Source: Eunapius fragilis (Eukaryota > Porifera > Demospongiae > Spongillida > Spongillidae). Taken from it: a stretch of 64,000 bases of DNA. Of the stretch, positions 48,281-60,447 are shown one piece after another. Location of the stretch: NCBI GenBank assembly GCA_963681505.1, contig OY811980.1, positions 5,020,504 to 5,084,503 of the forward strand, read 5' to 3'. The first letter of the stretch is position 1, and the number at the start of each line of letters is the position of its first letter. The notes below the pieces were generated by a model. The model saw only the letters and a program-made list of their open reading frames with translations, did not search any database and was not told the origin of the DNA. Made by a program: the position numbers and the translations under genes.

Positions 48281-48760
48281 GGGGGGCATTTAAAGGGAGG
48301 AACCTTCATCGCTCCTACACCGGGACCAAAATTATCGCGAACCAATTAGATTTCCAGTGACAGGGACGCCAGTATTTGTCGTTCGCCATGTTTTGAGGGT
48401 GCGTGCGCAGTTTAATATATAAATTGTGTGTATTCGTTTTTGAGATAGAGTCAAGACTCAAGGGTTCTAATGGTGGTGTTTATACGCGGGTGGTCAGCTA
48501 CAGAAGAACACGCCCCTCTCCCACATCCGGTGCAACATATTGGGGCAATAAATAATAAATGACAGGTATCTGGTTGCGAGAGTGCATTATCCAAGAGCTC
48601 AAGAGTCAAAATTAGGTAGGTCCATAAAATATACAGAGCCAATAATAATCTGCACACCAGCACGTCCAATGCGCATCTGCCTAATATTCCGTCGTGTGTT
48701 AACAGCAATATGTGCTAGCGCTCGTTTTATTTATTTACTTATTTATGTATACATATATAT

Positions 48761-48804
<44 letters not shown>

Positions 48805-48925
48805 TCCACTTAGTCTAGTACATGCAGATGCAGGCTAGACGTTAACTTGTAGTTCAAATTTCGAATTCATGTTTTTGTGTTGTGCTTTTGCGCTTGTGAC
48901 TTTGTGACTAGTCATCTGCCACTTA
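47613..48925. repeat. 1.3 kb dispersed repeat, copy B
   Basis: Direct-orientation duplicate of 19196-20480. Differs mainly by a poly-G expansion (about 31 G near 48249-48279) and in the length of the (TG)n tract (48764-48800). The minus-strand start again carries the LINE C-terminal motifs in broken frames. Confidence 0.87.
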
Positions 48926-49557
48926 AATGGCAAGCGTCAATTTGAAATTGCATCTGTAATAAGCTTGTATACATGTAATTCTAAGCATCTTAGTTATGCC
49001 AGGTGTTGAGTATCGACAGGTGTGTGTTGCGTTTGGGTCGTGTTGTAATACTATAATGTATGATAATTATTTTTTATAATTATATAATATATACATGCAC
49101 GGTACGGATGTGCATAGATTGGCCCAGCTTCTCGATCCGTCAGTGGAACTGCATTGAACTCACTGACCTCAATCAGCCTCCACATGAACATCGGTCTCCT
49201 AAACATTAATTAATTTCAGTAATAATGTCCAACGGCATCGGTCTGGCATAATTATCCAGAACGCAGTGTACAGGGCACCCAACTATTATAACCAACTCCC
49301 TGTTGAAGTGGTAAGGGTTGCAGGAGCATGCTTTTAAAAATTATCTAACATTGCATAATAACAGCGCAAGCATGTCACCAACTCGTGATTGCTACCTAAT
49401 ATAGGGGTGAGCAGCAATGAATGCTTTGGGGCTTTGTGATTTGACTGACCTTCATTAAATCAAATAGCCCATGCTGCTTGGGGGCTAGAGAAGGTCAAAT
49501 GCTGTGTGGCGGTAATAGTCATACAAGGAGGGTCTCAAGTAAACAATGATAGGCGCA

Positions 49558-49598
<41 letters not shown>

Positions 49599-49659
49599 TG
49601 CGTGTGTGCGTGCGTGCGTGTGTGTGCGTGTGTGTGTATGTGTGTGTGTGGGTGTGTCT

Positions 49660-49701
<42 letters not shown>

Positions 49702-50551
49702 TGTTCTGTCAGTTATTAACGTATTTGCAGGAGTTTGTTTTTTTTAAATTATTTAACATTGCATAACATTACCACGTCAACAACTCATGATTACTACCTA
49801 ATATTGGGGTGGGCAGCAGTGAATGCGCTGCGGCGTCCTTGACCAAGTACATGTATTAATGATATCACCACGCTCGTTCCATGTGGACCGAGGTGAAATT
49901 GTTGGCCAACCATGTACGTTAAGCTGCTAGTGCAAATTAAACTGCGTAGGTGCACCGATGCAAGTATTAGTCTTCCCACCAATCGGTGCAATCTAGGTAC
50001 ACATGTTATGAGATGAGGCCAAATCACACGGAAAGGTTATACCATGCACATAAGTTGTATAAAGGCAATAAGTGAATCGTTTGTTCTGAGCTTGTCTTCT
50101 AGCTTTCGGTGTTTCCATAGCAGACGCTTGTATGGTCAGGTTAGCCATTAGGTACGTCGTGGTATTAAATGAGGTATTAACCATGCTGTCTTATAATAGC
50201 GCTCAGTAATACATAAGTACGAATACGTGACAGTTCCAAAGCTAGCCAAGGCTGCTTGAACACATGGGATCACCTATGGATTGTCAGGTGGCCGTTTCGA
50301 CTAGGAGGTGTGCCGGATTCATACCATAGTCTTCTGTTGCTAAAATGTCATTTGTTCTGGGGTAGGTCACCTTTAGCACAACACGAGTCCGGTTTCTGTA
50401 AGTGCATCGAACCTGCTCTTAGATAAAAATACAAGCGATCTAGAATATATAACAAGGGTTTGTTACAACATGGCATCCTTGGTATCGATATTTCAGCTGC
50501 ATACAGATTTCACCTACATCTGCGTTTACATGCATTTATACCTACCTCAGA
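48926..50551. other. Spacer upstream of gene 3
   Basis: A (GT)n/(GCGT)n tract occupies 49560-49698. A ~90 bp segment ending ACTACCTAATAT is found twice (about 49330-49400 and 49745-49805), bracketing that tract. No promoter was recognised; the gene 3 start is at 50552. Confidence 0.5.
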
Positions 50552-53500
50552 ATGGGAGGCTACATTTTGTATTTACTGGCTGCTTGCTACATGACTAAAG
50601 GTAAGCCGAATCAAGGTAATCGAGAATACTTATATCTCCTTTATTTGTCATTTCTCAGCCCACGGAAGTCAGACGTGCTCCCGGTTTGGTAATGACCTTG
50701 TGCAGACAACTGCAGCATCGTATTCACAGAGGAGTGGCACTTTTGTTGATGTACCCACTGATATCAGCTGTCCAGGGAATGCCACACAGTGGAACATGTG
50801 CTACTATAGCAGTACTTCAGCTACATCATCAACCACAAACTTCGGCGTTTACAGGCTTTCGTATGGTACAACTTACACACTGATAGCTGAATCACTGGAT
50901 ACATACAATATTGCTAGAAATGTTTCTGCGTATGCCTGTAGCCAGTTTACGATATCCCCACAATATGTCGTTCAGCCAGGCGACATTCTTGTGGTTTGTG
51001 TGCAGAGCTCAGCAAGACTGGGCGTGGCTGGCACATCCACCACAAGCATTCTTCTAGACACCGGAACATGTACGTCACTACCAGGAACAACAATCAATAC
51101 AAACTCGTACACGTACAGCACAACGAATGGCGTCACTCTTCACATTAGCCTTGGTAAGGGTTTCTTGTAGTGCTATAGGTTCTATCATATCATTGTTGTT
51201 GCAGACGTTAATGAGTGTGCAGTTAGCAATGGAGGATGTGAGCAGTTGTGTACTGACATATCTATGGGAAACAACTGCAGCTGCTATCCTGGGTACAGCC
51301 TTGATGCCAACCAAAGAAATTGCTCTGGTATGATTCAGTGTTCAAAATGTATCAAAGCACACTTAGTACCAGCTTATCAATGCTATGTTTACAAACATTC
51401 ATGCACTTGTTGTAAAAATACAAAGGCCCTAGTAACATTAATCTCCAAACATAGCATTCTAACTACATGTGTATGAGATGTAAAGTAGGTAATGAATCAT
51501 TCTTATGCTGTCATAAAACAACAAGAAGATAATTCATCAAAACTCATGACTCTCTTTGGTCATAATATCACTTCAGTAATCTTACACTGCAATTGCTATG
51601 ATAGAATACTATCATGTGTTTACTAGTATAGTTTAAAAACATAGCAAGCACAGCTCCACAACTAAGTTAAGAGACTTGGTATTATTCATGTTTTGCAATG
51701 TCTACATGTATATACATGCCTGATAGAAGATATGAAAATATTATACCATTAGTAAATTATTGCTCAGATGGTAGTGGGTGCCTGTTCAAAAATATATTCA
51801 ATGGTAGCTATGTATGTTCATGGAAACTATCATAGTATTGGCAGCATGCTTTTCTGATCCCATTGCATCAATAGATATCAATGAATGCTACTTTAATAAT
51901 GGAAACTGCTCACAAATATGCATTAACACCAATGGGAGCTACTCATGTTCCTGCAGCCGTGGCTATATACTGGATGGCAATAACGTGACATGCAATGGTA
52001 AGCTTGTGTCTAATAGTGTTGTTCTACAGATCAATCTATTTACTCTTAGACACCAATGAATGCTCCACAAACAAAGGAAACTGTTCACAAATCTGTACAA
52101 ACACCAATGGAAGCTACAAGTGCTCATGTATATCTGGTTATCAGCTTAGCTCAAATAATCAAAGTTGTAATGGTATGTATATATTTAGTGAGTTAGTGAT
52201 GCTGCATTAAGTTATGCTACATTTTGTGATGCTACATTTGAGTGATAATACATTTGAGTGATGTTACATTCAGCGATGCCACCTTTCAGACTGGAAATGC
52301 ACATTAATAAATGATTGATGTTTGCAGTAGGGTGTGAAACCTTCAATAAAATCAAAATCAATGATTTCGACAATAAAAAGAGTGGTTATTAGTAACATGA
52401 GATTGATTGTAGTAATTAGTGCACTATAAACCTATCTACATTTTCCAGTTGGTAGCAAGGTAAAGGTGATGCTAACATTTAGGAACTGCTACTGTACATT
52501 GCATATTCCATTGCGTTAAATTTGCATCAAAGCTACACTTCGCATCAGCTTACAATCTTGTGTTTCCAAAACATCCATGCACTCATGTACAAATACAAAA
52601 GCTAGTAACATTCATTTCCAAACACAGCATTCTAACTACATGTGAGATCTAAATCAGGTAAAGAATCATTCTAATTGTGCTGTCATAGAAAAATAAGAAG
52701 ACATTTCATCAATACTCAAGGTGCTCTTTTATCATACACAACAAAAGCTTTACACTGCGCTGCTATGTTAGAATACTATTATGTGGTTACTATATTTATA
52801 CAGTAAGTACAGTTCTACAGCCATGCTACGTAGTACCATGCATGATTTGGTATGCCTACATGTGTCAAAAATATCATAAATACTACTATCATGGAACTGT
52901 CATAGTATTGGCAGCATGATCTTATGATTCTCTTAAATAGATGTCAATGAATGCTACCTCCATAATGGAAACTGCTCACAAATATGCATCAACACCAATG
53001 GGAGCTACACATGTTCCTGCAGCCGTGGCTATATACTGGATGGCAATAACGTGACATGCAATGGTAAGCTTGTGTCTAAAAGTGTTGTTCTACAGATCAA
53101 TGTATTTTTTGGTAGACATCAATGAATGTGCAACATTCAATGGAAACTGCTCTCAAAAATGTACAAACACCAATGGAAGCTACATGTGTTCATGTGTATC
53201 TGGTTATCAGCTTAGCTCAAATAATCAAAGTTGTAATGGTACGTATCTCAGAATATATAAAGATGATAGTAATTGCATACTTTATTTCAGATATCAATGA
53301 ATGTTCTGCCAATAATGGCGACTGTTTACAACTATGTACCAACACCAATGGAAGTTATGTTTGCTCATGTGTCCTGGGATATCAGCTTAGTGCTGATAAC
53401 CAAACTTGCAACGGTAATCAATTGTTTATTGGTAGCTGATTTAACAAACAAAATTAAATTCAGACACCAATTTTGATACCAAACCAAAGGAGTCGATGTA

Positions 53501-56500
53501 TGCTTATTCAGCCCTAGTTATAAAAAAATAGCCAATACTAACATGAGGCATGAAGAGTTAATCCTGTCTTAACATACACCACACTTTGATTTCATTAATT
53601 TTGTATCCTAGATGCCAATGAGTGTATACTTCAGAATGGAAAATGCTCACAAATATGTAGCAACACAATAGGAAGCTATCAGTGTTCCTGTAGCTCTGGT
53701 TTTCAGCTTGGTACTGACATCAGTACTTGTAACGGTGAGGTGCAAAATAAAATATCACACTGTTTTTCATCACCAACTGCTGTTTAACCCGGTAGATATC
53801 AATGAATGCTCCACCAACAATGGTAACTGTTCTCAAATCTGTACTAACACCAATGGAAGCTACACGTGCTCATGTATATCTGGTTATCAGCTCAGCTTAA
53901 ATAATCGAAGTTGCAATGGTATGTATATTTAAAGGACAAATGGTAATTGTATATTTCATTTTAGGTATCAATGAATGTTCTGTCAATAATGGCAACTGTT
54001 CACAACTATGTACCAACGCCAATGGAAGCTTTGTTTGCTCATGTAACTTGGGATATCAGCTTAGTAATGATGGCCGAACTTGCAATGGTATGCTGTGCAA
54101 CAAAATTTTAATTTAGAACCAGAAATCTACTGGATGATTTGCATTATATCAATAAAATTGTTAACACATGCAGATATCAATGAATGCTCCAACAATGAGA
54201 GCTGTTCACAAATTTGTGTCAATACCAATGGAAGCTATCTGTGTTTATGTAATGTTGGCTATCAAAGTAGTTCAATAAATAACCGAAGTTGCAATGGTGA
54301 GTTTTTGTAAGCATTTTCTGAGCAAGGATTATATTTTATTTCAGATATCAATGAATGTTCTGCCGATAATGGAAAATGCTCACAAGTATGTACCAACACC
54401 AATGGAAGCTATATTTGCTCATGCAGCACTGGATACCAGCTTATTAATGATAGCAAGGCCTGCATTGGTAACGCACATGTGTGTGCCTGTCTATGTGTAC
54501 AGTATTCCCCTGTCTATGTGTGCAGTGTGCCCCTGTCTACGTGTGCTTGTTTGTATCCCTTTGTATATGTGTGCATGAATTTAGCGGTGAAGTTGCAATG
54601 ACAACTTGATGGAAATCTTTCAGATATCAATGAATGTTTAGTCAATAATGGATCATGCTCGTCTTACTGCACCAACATAGCTGGAAGCTATGTGTGTTCC
54701 TGTAGCACAGGTTATGAACTGGGTACAGATGGCAGGACCTGCTATGGTAGGTTATTAAGTTGTGCCATTAATTATGTAATGGATATCTTTCCAATTCTCT
54801 TAATTCTTCACTCGGCACTAGATATCAACGAATGTTTGGCTAATAGCAGATACTGCTCTCAAATATGTGTGAACTCTAATGGAAGTTTTTATTGTTCATG
54901 TAAACCTGGATTTCAACTTGCAGCTGATAATACAGACTGCAATGGTGAGTTTAAACTGCTGGTCTCTGTCAACAGCATCAGCAATCATGCATTACAGAAT
55001 TACTATGTAGATGTATGCACACAAACACACTTATGGTATAATGATAGTCACACAAGCAACACTGAGTTGGTCAGTTTAGAAGAGATCATACATACATGCT
55101 TGACTATATATATAATAGTGTCAGACAGAATGGTACTTAGAATGTAATACAGCATATGACATGGAATGCTCTAGCAGTCCAAAGGTCAGTTGCGTCCATG
55201 TGTTACACTGCCCACCATCCAATAAGGGTTAGTCCTTATATTCCAGTCAGATCCTCATATGTGGTCATCTGGAAGTATTCAGGGGTCACGATAATGGGGG
55301 GGGGGGGCTTCGGTACATCTGGACCAAGTAGCACAGGGAACCCTTTCCTCCATGACTAAAGGATCTACATCAGTAGCTACCTCATCCCCAACAGTATGTT
55401 CTGGTGTTATTTATGCTTGACCACCAGCTGGCTCAACTTCAACATCCCTGCTGCTATGTGTGTCATTCTCTGAGTTCTGCAGATACACTACAAACTCCAT
55501 CTGTGTTGGGCTTTGGTGCTGGCTTCAGACGATTGTAGTGGACTGTATGTTTCCAAATACTATTAGAACAATGCAAAATTCTATAGACTGCTGGGACGAA
55601 AATTTCTACCACTCGAAATGGCCTTTCCCATGGCTTATGCAATTTACGAGAGCATCCCCTGCACTGTTATACATAGATACTAGATCTCTAGTAGCATATC
55701 AACCATGTACAGAGTGGTCATAGATATCCTTTTGGTGGTGCTGCTGTCTCCTCATGCGACCTTTCACCCTCTCAAATGCACAGGAATATGAAAGAGTACG
55801 ACCTGGAGATCGTCCAAACATAAGATCAAATGTGTAGTAACGTATACATTTGTCTGATAGGCCAGCAATATAGTAGACAGGAGAAGTTCCCAGTTGTGCA
55901 AAACTGTCATGCATACTTATTTTTGTGTTTGTCTACAGGCCACCTTCTGGTGTGTTGTCCCGTCCTCTGACCCACATGTACATTGTACTCCAATACCTGC
56001 TTATGAGTTGTTAAACCTTTGCTTCGAAGCTCCAAATTGCTGCTCCTACTGTTGAAAAGTCCATCCTGTAGACATGCCCAGCAATGCCAATGGTTCCATC
56101 GTAGTCTTCCACACCTATGACCATTGACTCGGAACACAACCTTACCACTAGTTGCTAGGTCCTCTTGTCCCTCTCAGTTCTCAACGCTTTACATGATCCC
56201 ACTTCTGACTCCAGCTGCACTAGTGCCGCAGAGTTGGCCAGTACCAATCTGGTGTCTAGGCAAGAAAAATCATATTATATCGTGCCAGACAAATTGGCAC
56301 TTAGAATACATTACAGCGCATGCCATAGTATGTTCTAGGTCAGTTGTGACCATTACCTTACAGTAGAAACATGCAGTTTCACTTGAGAGGATGAGACACA
56401 ACACAACACCTATGAGTTAGTGAAATATCCCTGGCCAATCTATAAAGTGACCTGCACTTGCATGAAGTTTAATTATCTTTCAGAAAGAGGGCTGGATTAT

Positions 56501-57636
56501 GTTGTCTAATAAGTTGGATCTGTTGTTAATTTTGTATTAATTTTTCCCCTTTCAAGATATTAACGAGTGCTCAGCTATGAATGGAAATTGCACCCAAATA
56601 TGTACCAACAGCTTTGGAAGTTACGGATGTTCATGTAGAGAAAACTATGTACTGCTTGCTGACCTTAAAAGTTGTAATGGTGAGTACCAGCACAAATACA
56701 GATCCTCTATCGAGCATGCACTGTAATGTATGCATATTAAAATAATCCCCTCATGCATCAGGGCAAAATGTCATACCACCGTACACGCCACTGTACACCC
56801 CACTGTACACCCACTGTACACCTACTGTACACCTACTGTACACCTACTGTACACCCACTGCACACCCACTGTACACCCAATTGTACACCCACTGTACACT
56901 CACTGTACACCCACTGTACACCCACTGTACACCCACTGTACACCCTCTGTACACCCACTTTACAACACTGTACATCCTATTGTACACCCCACTGTATACC
57001 CCTGTGTACACCCCATTGTACACCCCACTTGTACCCCACTGTACACCCACTTACACCCCACTGTACACCCCATTTGCACCCCCACTTTACACCACTATAC
57101 ACCATGGATACATCATGAAGTATATATATCCTAGCTAGCTCATTCAGAGACTTGCCCGTAGAGGTTAAAAAGGCATGAATGCATGTAAATGGCAGGGGGT
57201 TCCACGCAGTGTTCCATTATTGCACATTGTGACACTGTTGATTGCAGCCTCATCACCACCATCATCATCATCATCATCGTCAACGTCTGCCTCCATCACT
57301 ACGATTATATCTGCTATCGCATCTCTGTTATTCGGAGTACTGCTTGTTATCGTGCCAATCATTTTTGTCGTCCAATGCTACCTTCGAAAACACAAGCAAA
57401 AATTTGTGGACGTAAATGTCAATGCAAACGAAACAGCTAAAGATGAATCTGGAACCTACAAGACAGCTCAAACATTGCCCCTTAGTCCTATGAATGAGTC
57501 TGCGGTGGCAGTTGAAATTATAAGTAGCCAAGGATACAACACGGAATTCATTTTAACAGAAAGTAACAAGGCGTATCAGTTAAGGAAAAATGTCACTCCT
57601 TCCTCTCCAAATGAAGATTATGACGAAATCATCTGA
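50552..57636 (+). CDS. Kinase-less paralogue: six-Cys ectodomain, 14 EGF repeats, membrane segment, short tail (gene 3)
   Basis: Large single-pass receptor, 884 residues predicted, likely for extracellular binding or adhesion. Exons: 50552-50600 (signal, ATG in [10 protein letters not shown]), 50659-51153 (six-cysteine domain), then fourteen EGF exons at 51205, 51875, 52050, 52941, 53116, 53291, 53612, 53796, 53965, 54174, 54345, 54624, 54822 and 56557, each exactly 123 nt, then 57248-57636. All introns are phase 1. Most EGFs start D-x-NEC and contain C-x-N-x(4)-Y-x-C, the calcium-binding and Asn-hydroxylation signature. The final exon gives a Ser-rich linker, membrane helix (~[20 protein letters not shown]), stop-transfer LRKHKQK and a tail with PLSPMNESA and EDYDEII. 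No kinase follows before the stop at 57634-57636. The exon model is unusually secure because every junction agrees in phase and length. Confidence 0.9.
50659..51153 (+). other. Exon encoding the unrecognised six-cysteine ectodomain, gene 3 copy
   Basis: A 495 nt exon, about 165 residues, beginning [16 protein letters not shown] and ending TLHISLG. Cysteines sit in [28 protein letters not shown] and TCTSL, the same six positions as in genes 1 and 2. It is slightly shorter than the gene 1 copy, with the loss between the fifth and sixth cysteines and around the first loop. Flanking introns are phase 1, so the domain could be shuffled as a unit. Confidence 0.87.
51360..53238 (+). repeat. Tandem duplication of a two-EGF-exon block, period about 1066 bp
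   Basis: Exon pair 51875/52050 and exon pair 52941/53116 are near-identical, including the short intron between them, which starts TAAGCTTGTGTCTAA in both. Upstream intron sequence is also similar (51478 onward versus about 52642 onward). The offset is 1066 bp for both exon starts. This is a recent unequal-crossover type expansion of the EGF array. Confidence 0.85.
54945..56556 (-). mobile_element. Degenerate gypsy-like retroelement fragment inside a gene 3 intron
   Basis: On the minus strand, 55914-55699 reads a peptide with [13 protein letters not shown] and [19 protein letters not shown]. Further on are [15 protein letters not shown] and downstream sequence resembling the tail of gypsy integrases, broken by stops. 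The region is bracketed by diverged direct repeats at 55118-55196 and 56279-56352 (CAGACA[G/A]A-TGG-AC-TTAGAAT), possibly LTR remnants. Confidence 0.5.
56770..57110 (+). repeat. (CACTGTACACCC)n minisatellite in the last intron of gene 3
   Basis: About 25-30 irregular units of 10-12 bp. Lies just upstream of the membrane-segment exon. Open frames across it are repeat artefacts. Confidence 0.92.
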
Positions 57637-58303
57637 ACATTCAGACCTTGCGCACAGCGATGTAGGGTACGTTGTCCGTGGATGTGATGTATACTAACTA
57701 AACTTCACTTGACATGTACATTGTGGTCTGTTTCTTTGAGTTCATAATTATTATTTATATATTCTCCCTTCCTTACCGTAGACGAGGTATACAGAATAGT
57801 GACTTTAGCATGAAGGGTTAATTCAAAGTTCAGCCATACCACAAAGGCCGCCGTATAGTGCTGCTGCGTTTTTCACATGCATGCATGTTTTTCGGATTAG
57901 GACACAGCTGTTAATACCTGTCACGTGCCATGATTCTTTACACTGGAGCCGGTAGGCAGCAGGACTAGGAATTTAATTATCGTTGTACTGTATATAGTCA
58001 CGACCAGGGTTGCCGAAGGCCGGCCGACCTATCAGGCCGGAACCCGGCCTGAAAGGACACTGATTAAAGATGTATTTAGATTATTAAATTTAATAAACTT
58101 GAACAATATTATCACAACAATCACTGTGAATTAATCAGTCACCAGTGGGGTGGTGGCTATTTCATGGCTGGGGGGGCCTCAATATGTGATGCGCCCCCCC
58201 TCGCTTCCTAGCGTTTACATGTAACACTGTCCGCAAGCAGCAAATCAACGCAATTGTGTTCAATTCAGTACGGTGTTGCATGTATATATACACATGTAAA
58301 TTA
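57637..58303. other. 3' region of gene 3 and spacer
   Basis: A CAGGGTTGCCG sequence at 58004 resembles hAT element termini (CAGGG start) and might be the end of the hAT remnant that follows. Poly-G/poly-C short runs at 58170-58200. Confidence 0.4.
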
Positions 58304-60200
58304 TTATGCAAAAGGCATGATCAATTTATCGGCAAAGCAAAGCTCGGGACAATTCCGCCGAGCTGCGAGCGAATTCATATCAATAATTGCATCACTATTA
58401 ATCATTTTCAAAAATTTCCTTTCAACTGCTATTAGCAGTAGCCCATCTAGTCTCTCCTGCATCATTGTTGATCTCAGTCGAGTCTTGACCCTTTTCAGTG
58501 CAGAAAAACTACGTTCAGCTGTGCATGAACTGATAGGGATGGCCAAAGCTATTGAATATGCCTTACTGAGCTCGGGAAATGCATCCACTAGGTGATACTT
58601 GGGATTGCAAAGGAGAGTTAATGCAGCCGAAAAAGACAAATTCAAATTAAAGTTATCACTTCGATTTTCTTCGCCATCTTCCTCATCCATTGTAGAACAG
58701 TCACTTTCATCTTCTGAAATGCTGTTTGGTTGCGTAAAATTGAATCGTTTATACGCAGTGGAAAAATTCCACAATTGTATTTCTCGCAAAATGTTACTAC
58801 CTGGGATTGCAGACATTTCACTGTTTTTACTGACACATTAAATGATGAGAAATTGACAGGTGAAAACACAGCAAGCGACTGCAATAGTGATTTGTTATTC
58901 TCAAATCGGTTTCTCAAGGACACAAGGAGAGTGTCAACTTCAACATAAAAAGTGTTGCGTTTCCACACGGATTCAGGCGTCTCAACTTCAAAGCACTCTT
59001 CTGCATGATTTGCAAGATCACTTCCCTTGTCTTTGCGGCGACGAATACGACTGGTTTTCCATTCTATGTCACCAAAACCTGCCGTAGCTTCTTCCATCCT
59101 CTGAATAGTGTCACTAGCAGAGTTTCTAATTTTTTCCAAAGAATCAATTGCACTTTGCACCATGACCAGCGCGTTGCAAATATCCATGTTCACAGTTTGC
59201 AAAAAACGGCTCAGAGGTCCGGTGACTACAAAGATCTCCTGGAAAAGATACATGGTTGCCATGAATTGCTTTGTATTGGTAGAAGAAAGCAATCCAGTTG
59301 CATCAGATCTGTGCTTTGTATCAAATGTGTTATCCATTTGAATTTTGTCAAGAGTTAGAATAATACATTCATGACGCTCCACAAAAGTATTCACGCACCT
59401 TTCCCGCTAATTCCATCTAACGGTATTCAAGCGCTTAAGAGAACTAATAGCCAACCCTTTAGAGACCTGCATGTCTTCAAATATGGAATGGACTTTGGAA
59501 GATTTGCTAAAGAGGAGATACAGGGTCTCTAAATTACCAAACAGAGTGACAACGTCTATTGCAACTGATGCTGTATCCGAAAGAACTAAATTTTGCGTAT
59601 GGGCATAACAATGAGTGTATAAAATATTGGAATTTATTCTTTGCTGAATTAGTGCTTATAGACCATTATAACAACCACTCATATTGGATGCCCCATCATA
59701 CGTTTGAGCTACCAGTTTCTTGAATGATACACCTTTGGATTGTAAAGTCGTGTAAATAACAGTAAATAGGTCTTCAGCTGTTGTTCCCATAGCTCTTTGA
59801 CAAGCCAAAAGGTGCTCAGAAACGCAACCATTCGGATGAACTATTCTTACACATATGCTTATCTGCTCATGATGTGTAACATCTGGAGTCGCGTGTCAAC
59901 AATTAAAGCCCAAGCTTTGCATTTTTCAATTGCTTTGACAATATTCTGGCTAATTTGATGACTTATGATGGAAACTAGCTTGTTTTGAGTATCATTACTT
60001 AAAAATGTTAGTTTAGATCCCCTTCCTCTTCTTCCATGTTGCTCGAGCTGTGCTTCTTTCACATCACATAGATGCTTTTGCATTGTGACATCGTAAAGGG
60101 CAAGATATTTCAATATTTCTAGAAAATTGCCCAAATTTGCAGAATCGTCGGTAAAAGATTCATGTCCAGCAATTTCGGACATCCATAGACGTCTGTACAT
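58304..60200 (-). pseudogene. hAT-family transposase pseudogene (DUF4371/zinc-finger MYM-like type)
   Basis: Read on the minus strand from 60200 to 58304: a segment with GNFLEILKYLALYD, a region matching SNMSGCYNG and YTHCYAHTQNLVLSD, then RLNTVRWN, and a C-terminal hAT dimerisation block with AYSIALAIPISSCTAERSFSA followed by LKRVKTRLRS. This is the usual order for TTF/DUF4371 hAT transposases. At least three interruptions (near 59860, 59657 and 59409) break the frame. The final 250- and 170-residue frames are still largely open, so decay is moderate. Confidence 0.8.
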
Positions 60201-60447
60201 TGTAAACTCATGTAAAGTGTTTGATTTTTTAAAAACATGAATGCAGTAGGATTATTTTTCAAAATATAAATCATGCATTCTTTTATTTTTCACTTTCATC
60301 TTGCGAGCAGAAGAATCAACAACAAAACTAATTACTTTTGCCAATTACGTAATAATCTTAGTTTGAGCCAATAATGATTAATAACATGCCAATGGTGGGC
60401 GCGTCCTTATGGAGCAAGTTATAGCAAGGATTATTAACAATTACAGG

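Larger units (their letters stand above)
51205..56679 (+). repeat. Array of 14 EGF-encoding exons of identical length in gene 3
   Basis: Fourteen exons of 123 nt, each coding 41 residues with six cysteines, run head to tail. The first is an NGGC-type EGF like those following the six-cysteine domain in genes 1 and 2. The other thirteen are calcium-binding types with recurring NTNGSY. Introns are mostly about 50-800 nt; the one between the 13th and 14th (54945-56556) is inflated by retroelement debris. A two-exon block has been duplicated recently (see the block at 51360-53238). Confidence 0.93.

Noticed and set aside
56730..57138. Thr/Pro/His-rich proteins from 56730-57138
   Set aside because: Translation of the CACTGTACACCC minisatellite within an intron of gene 3.
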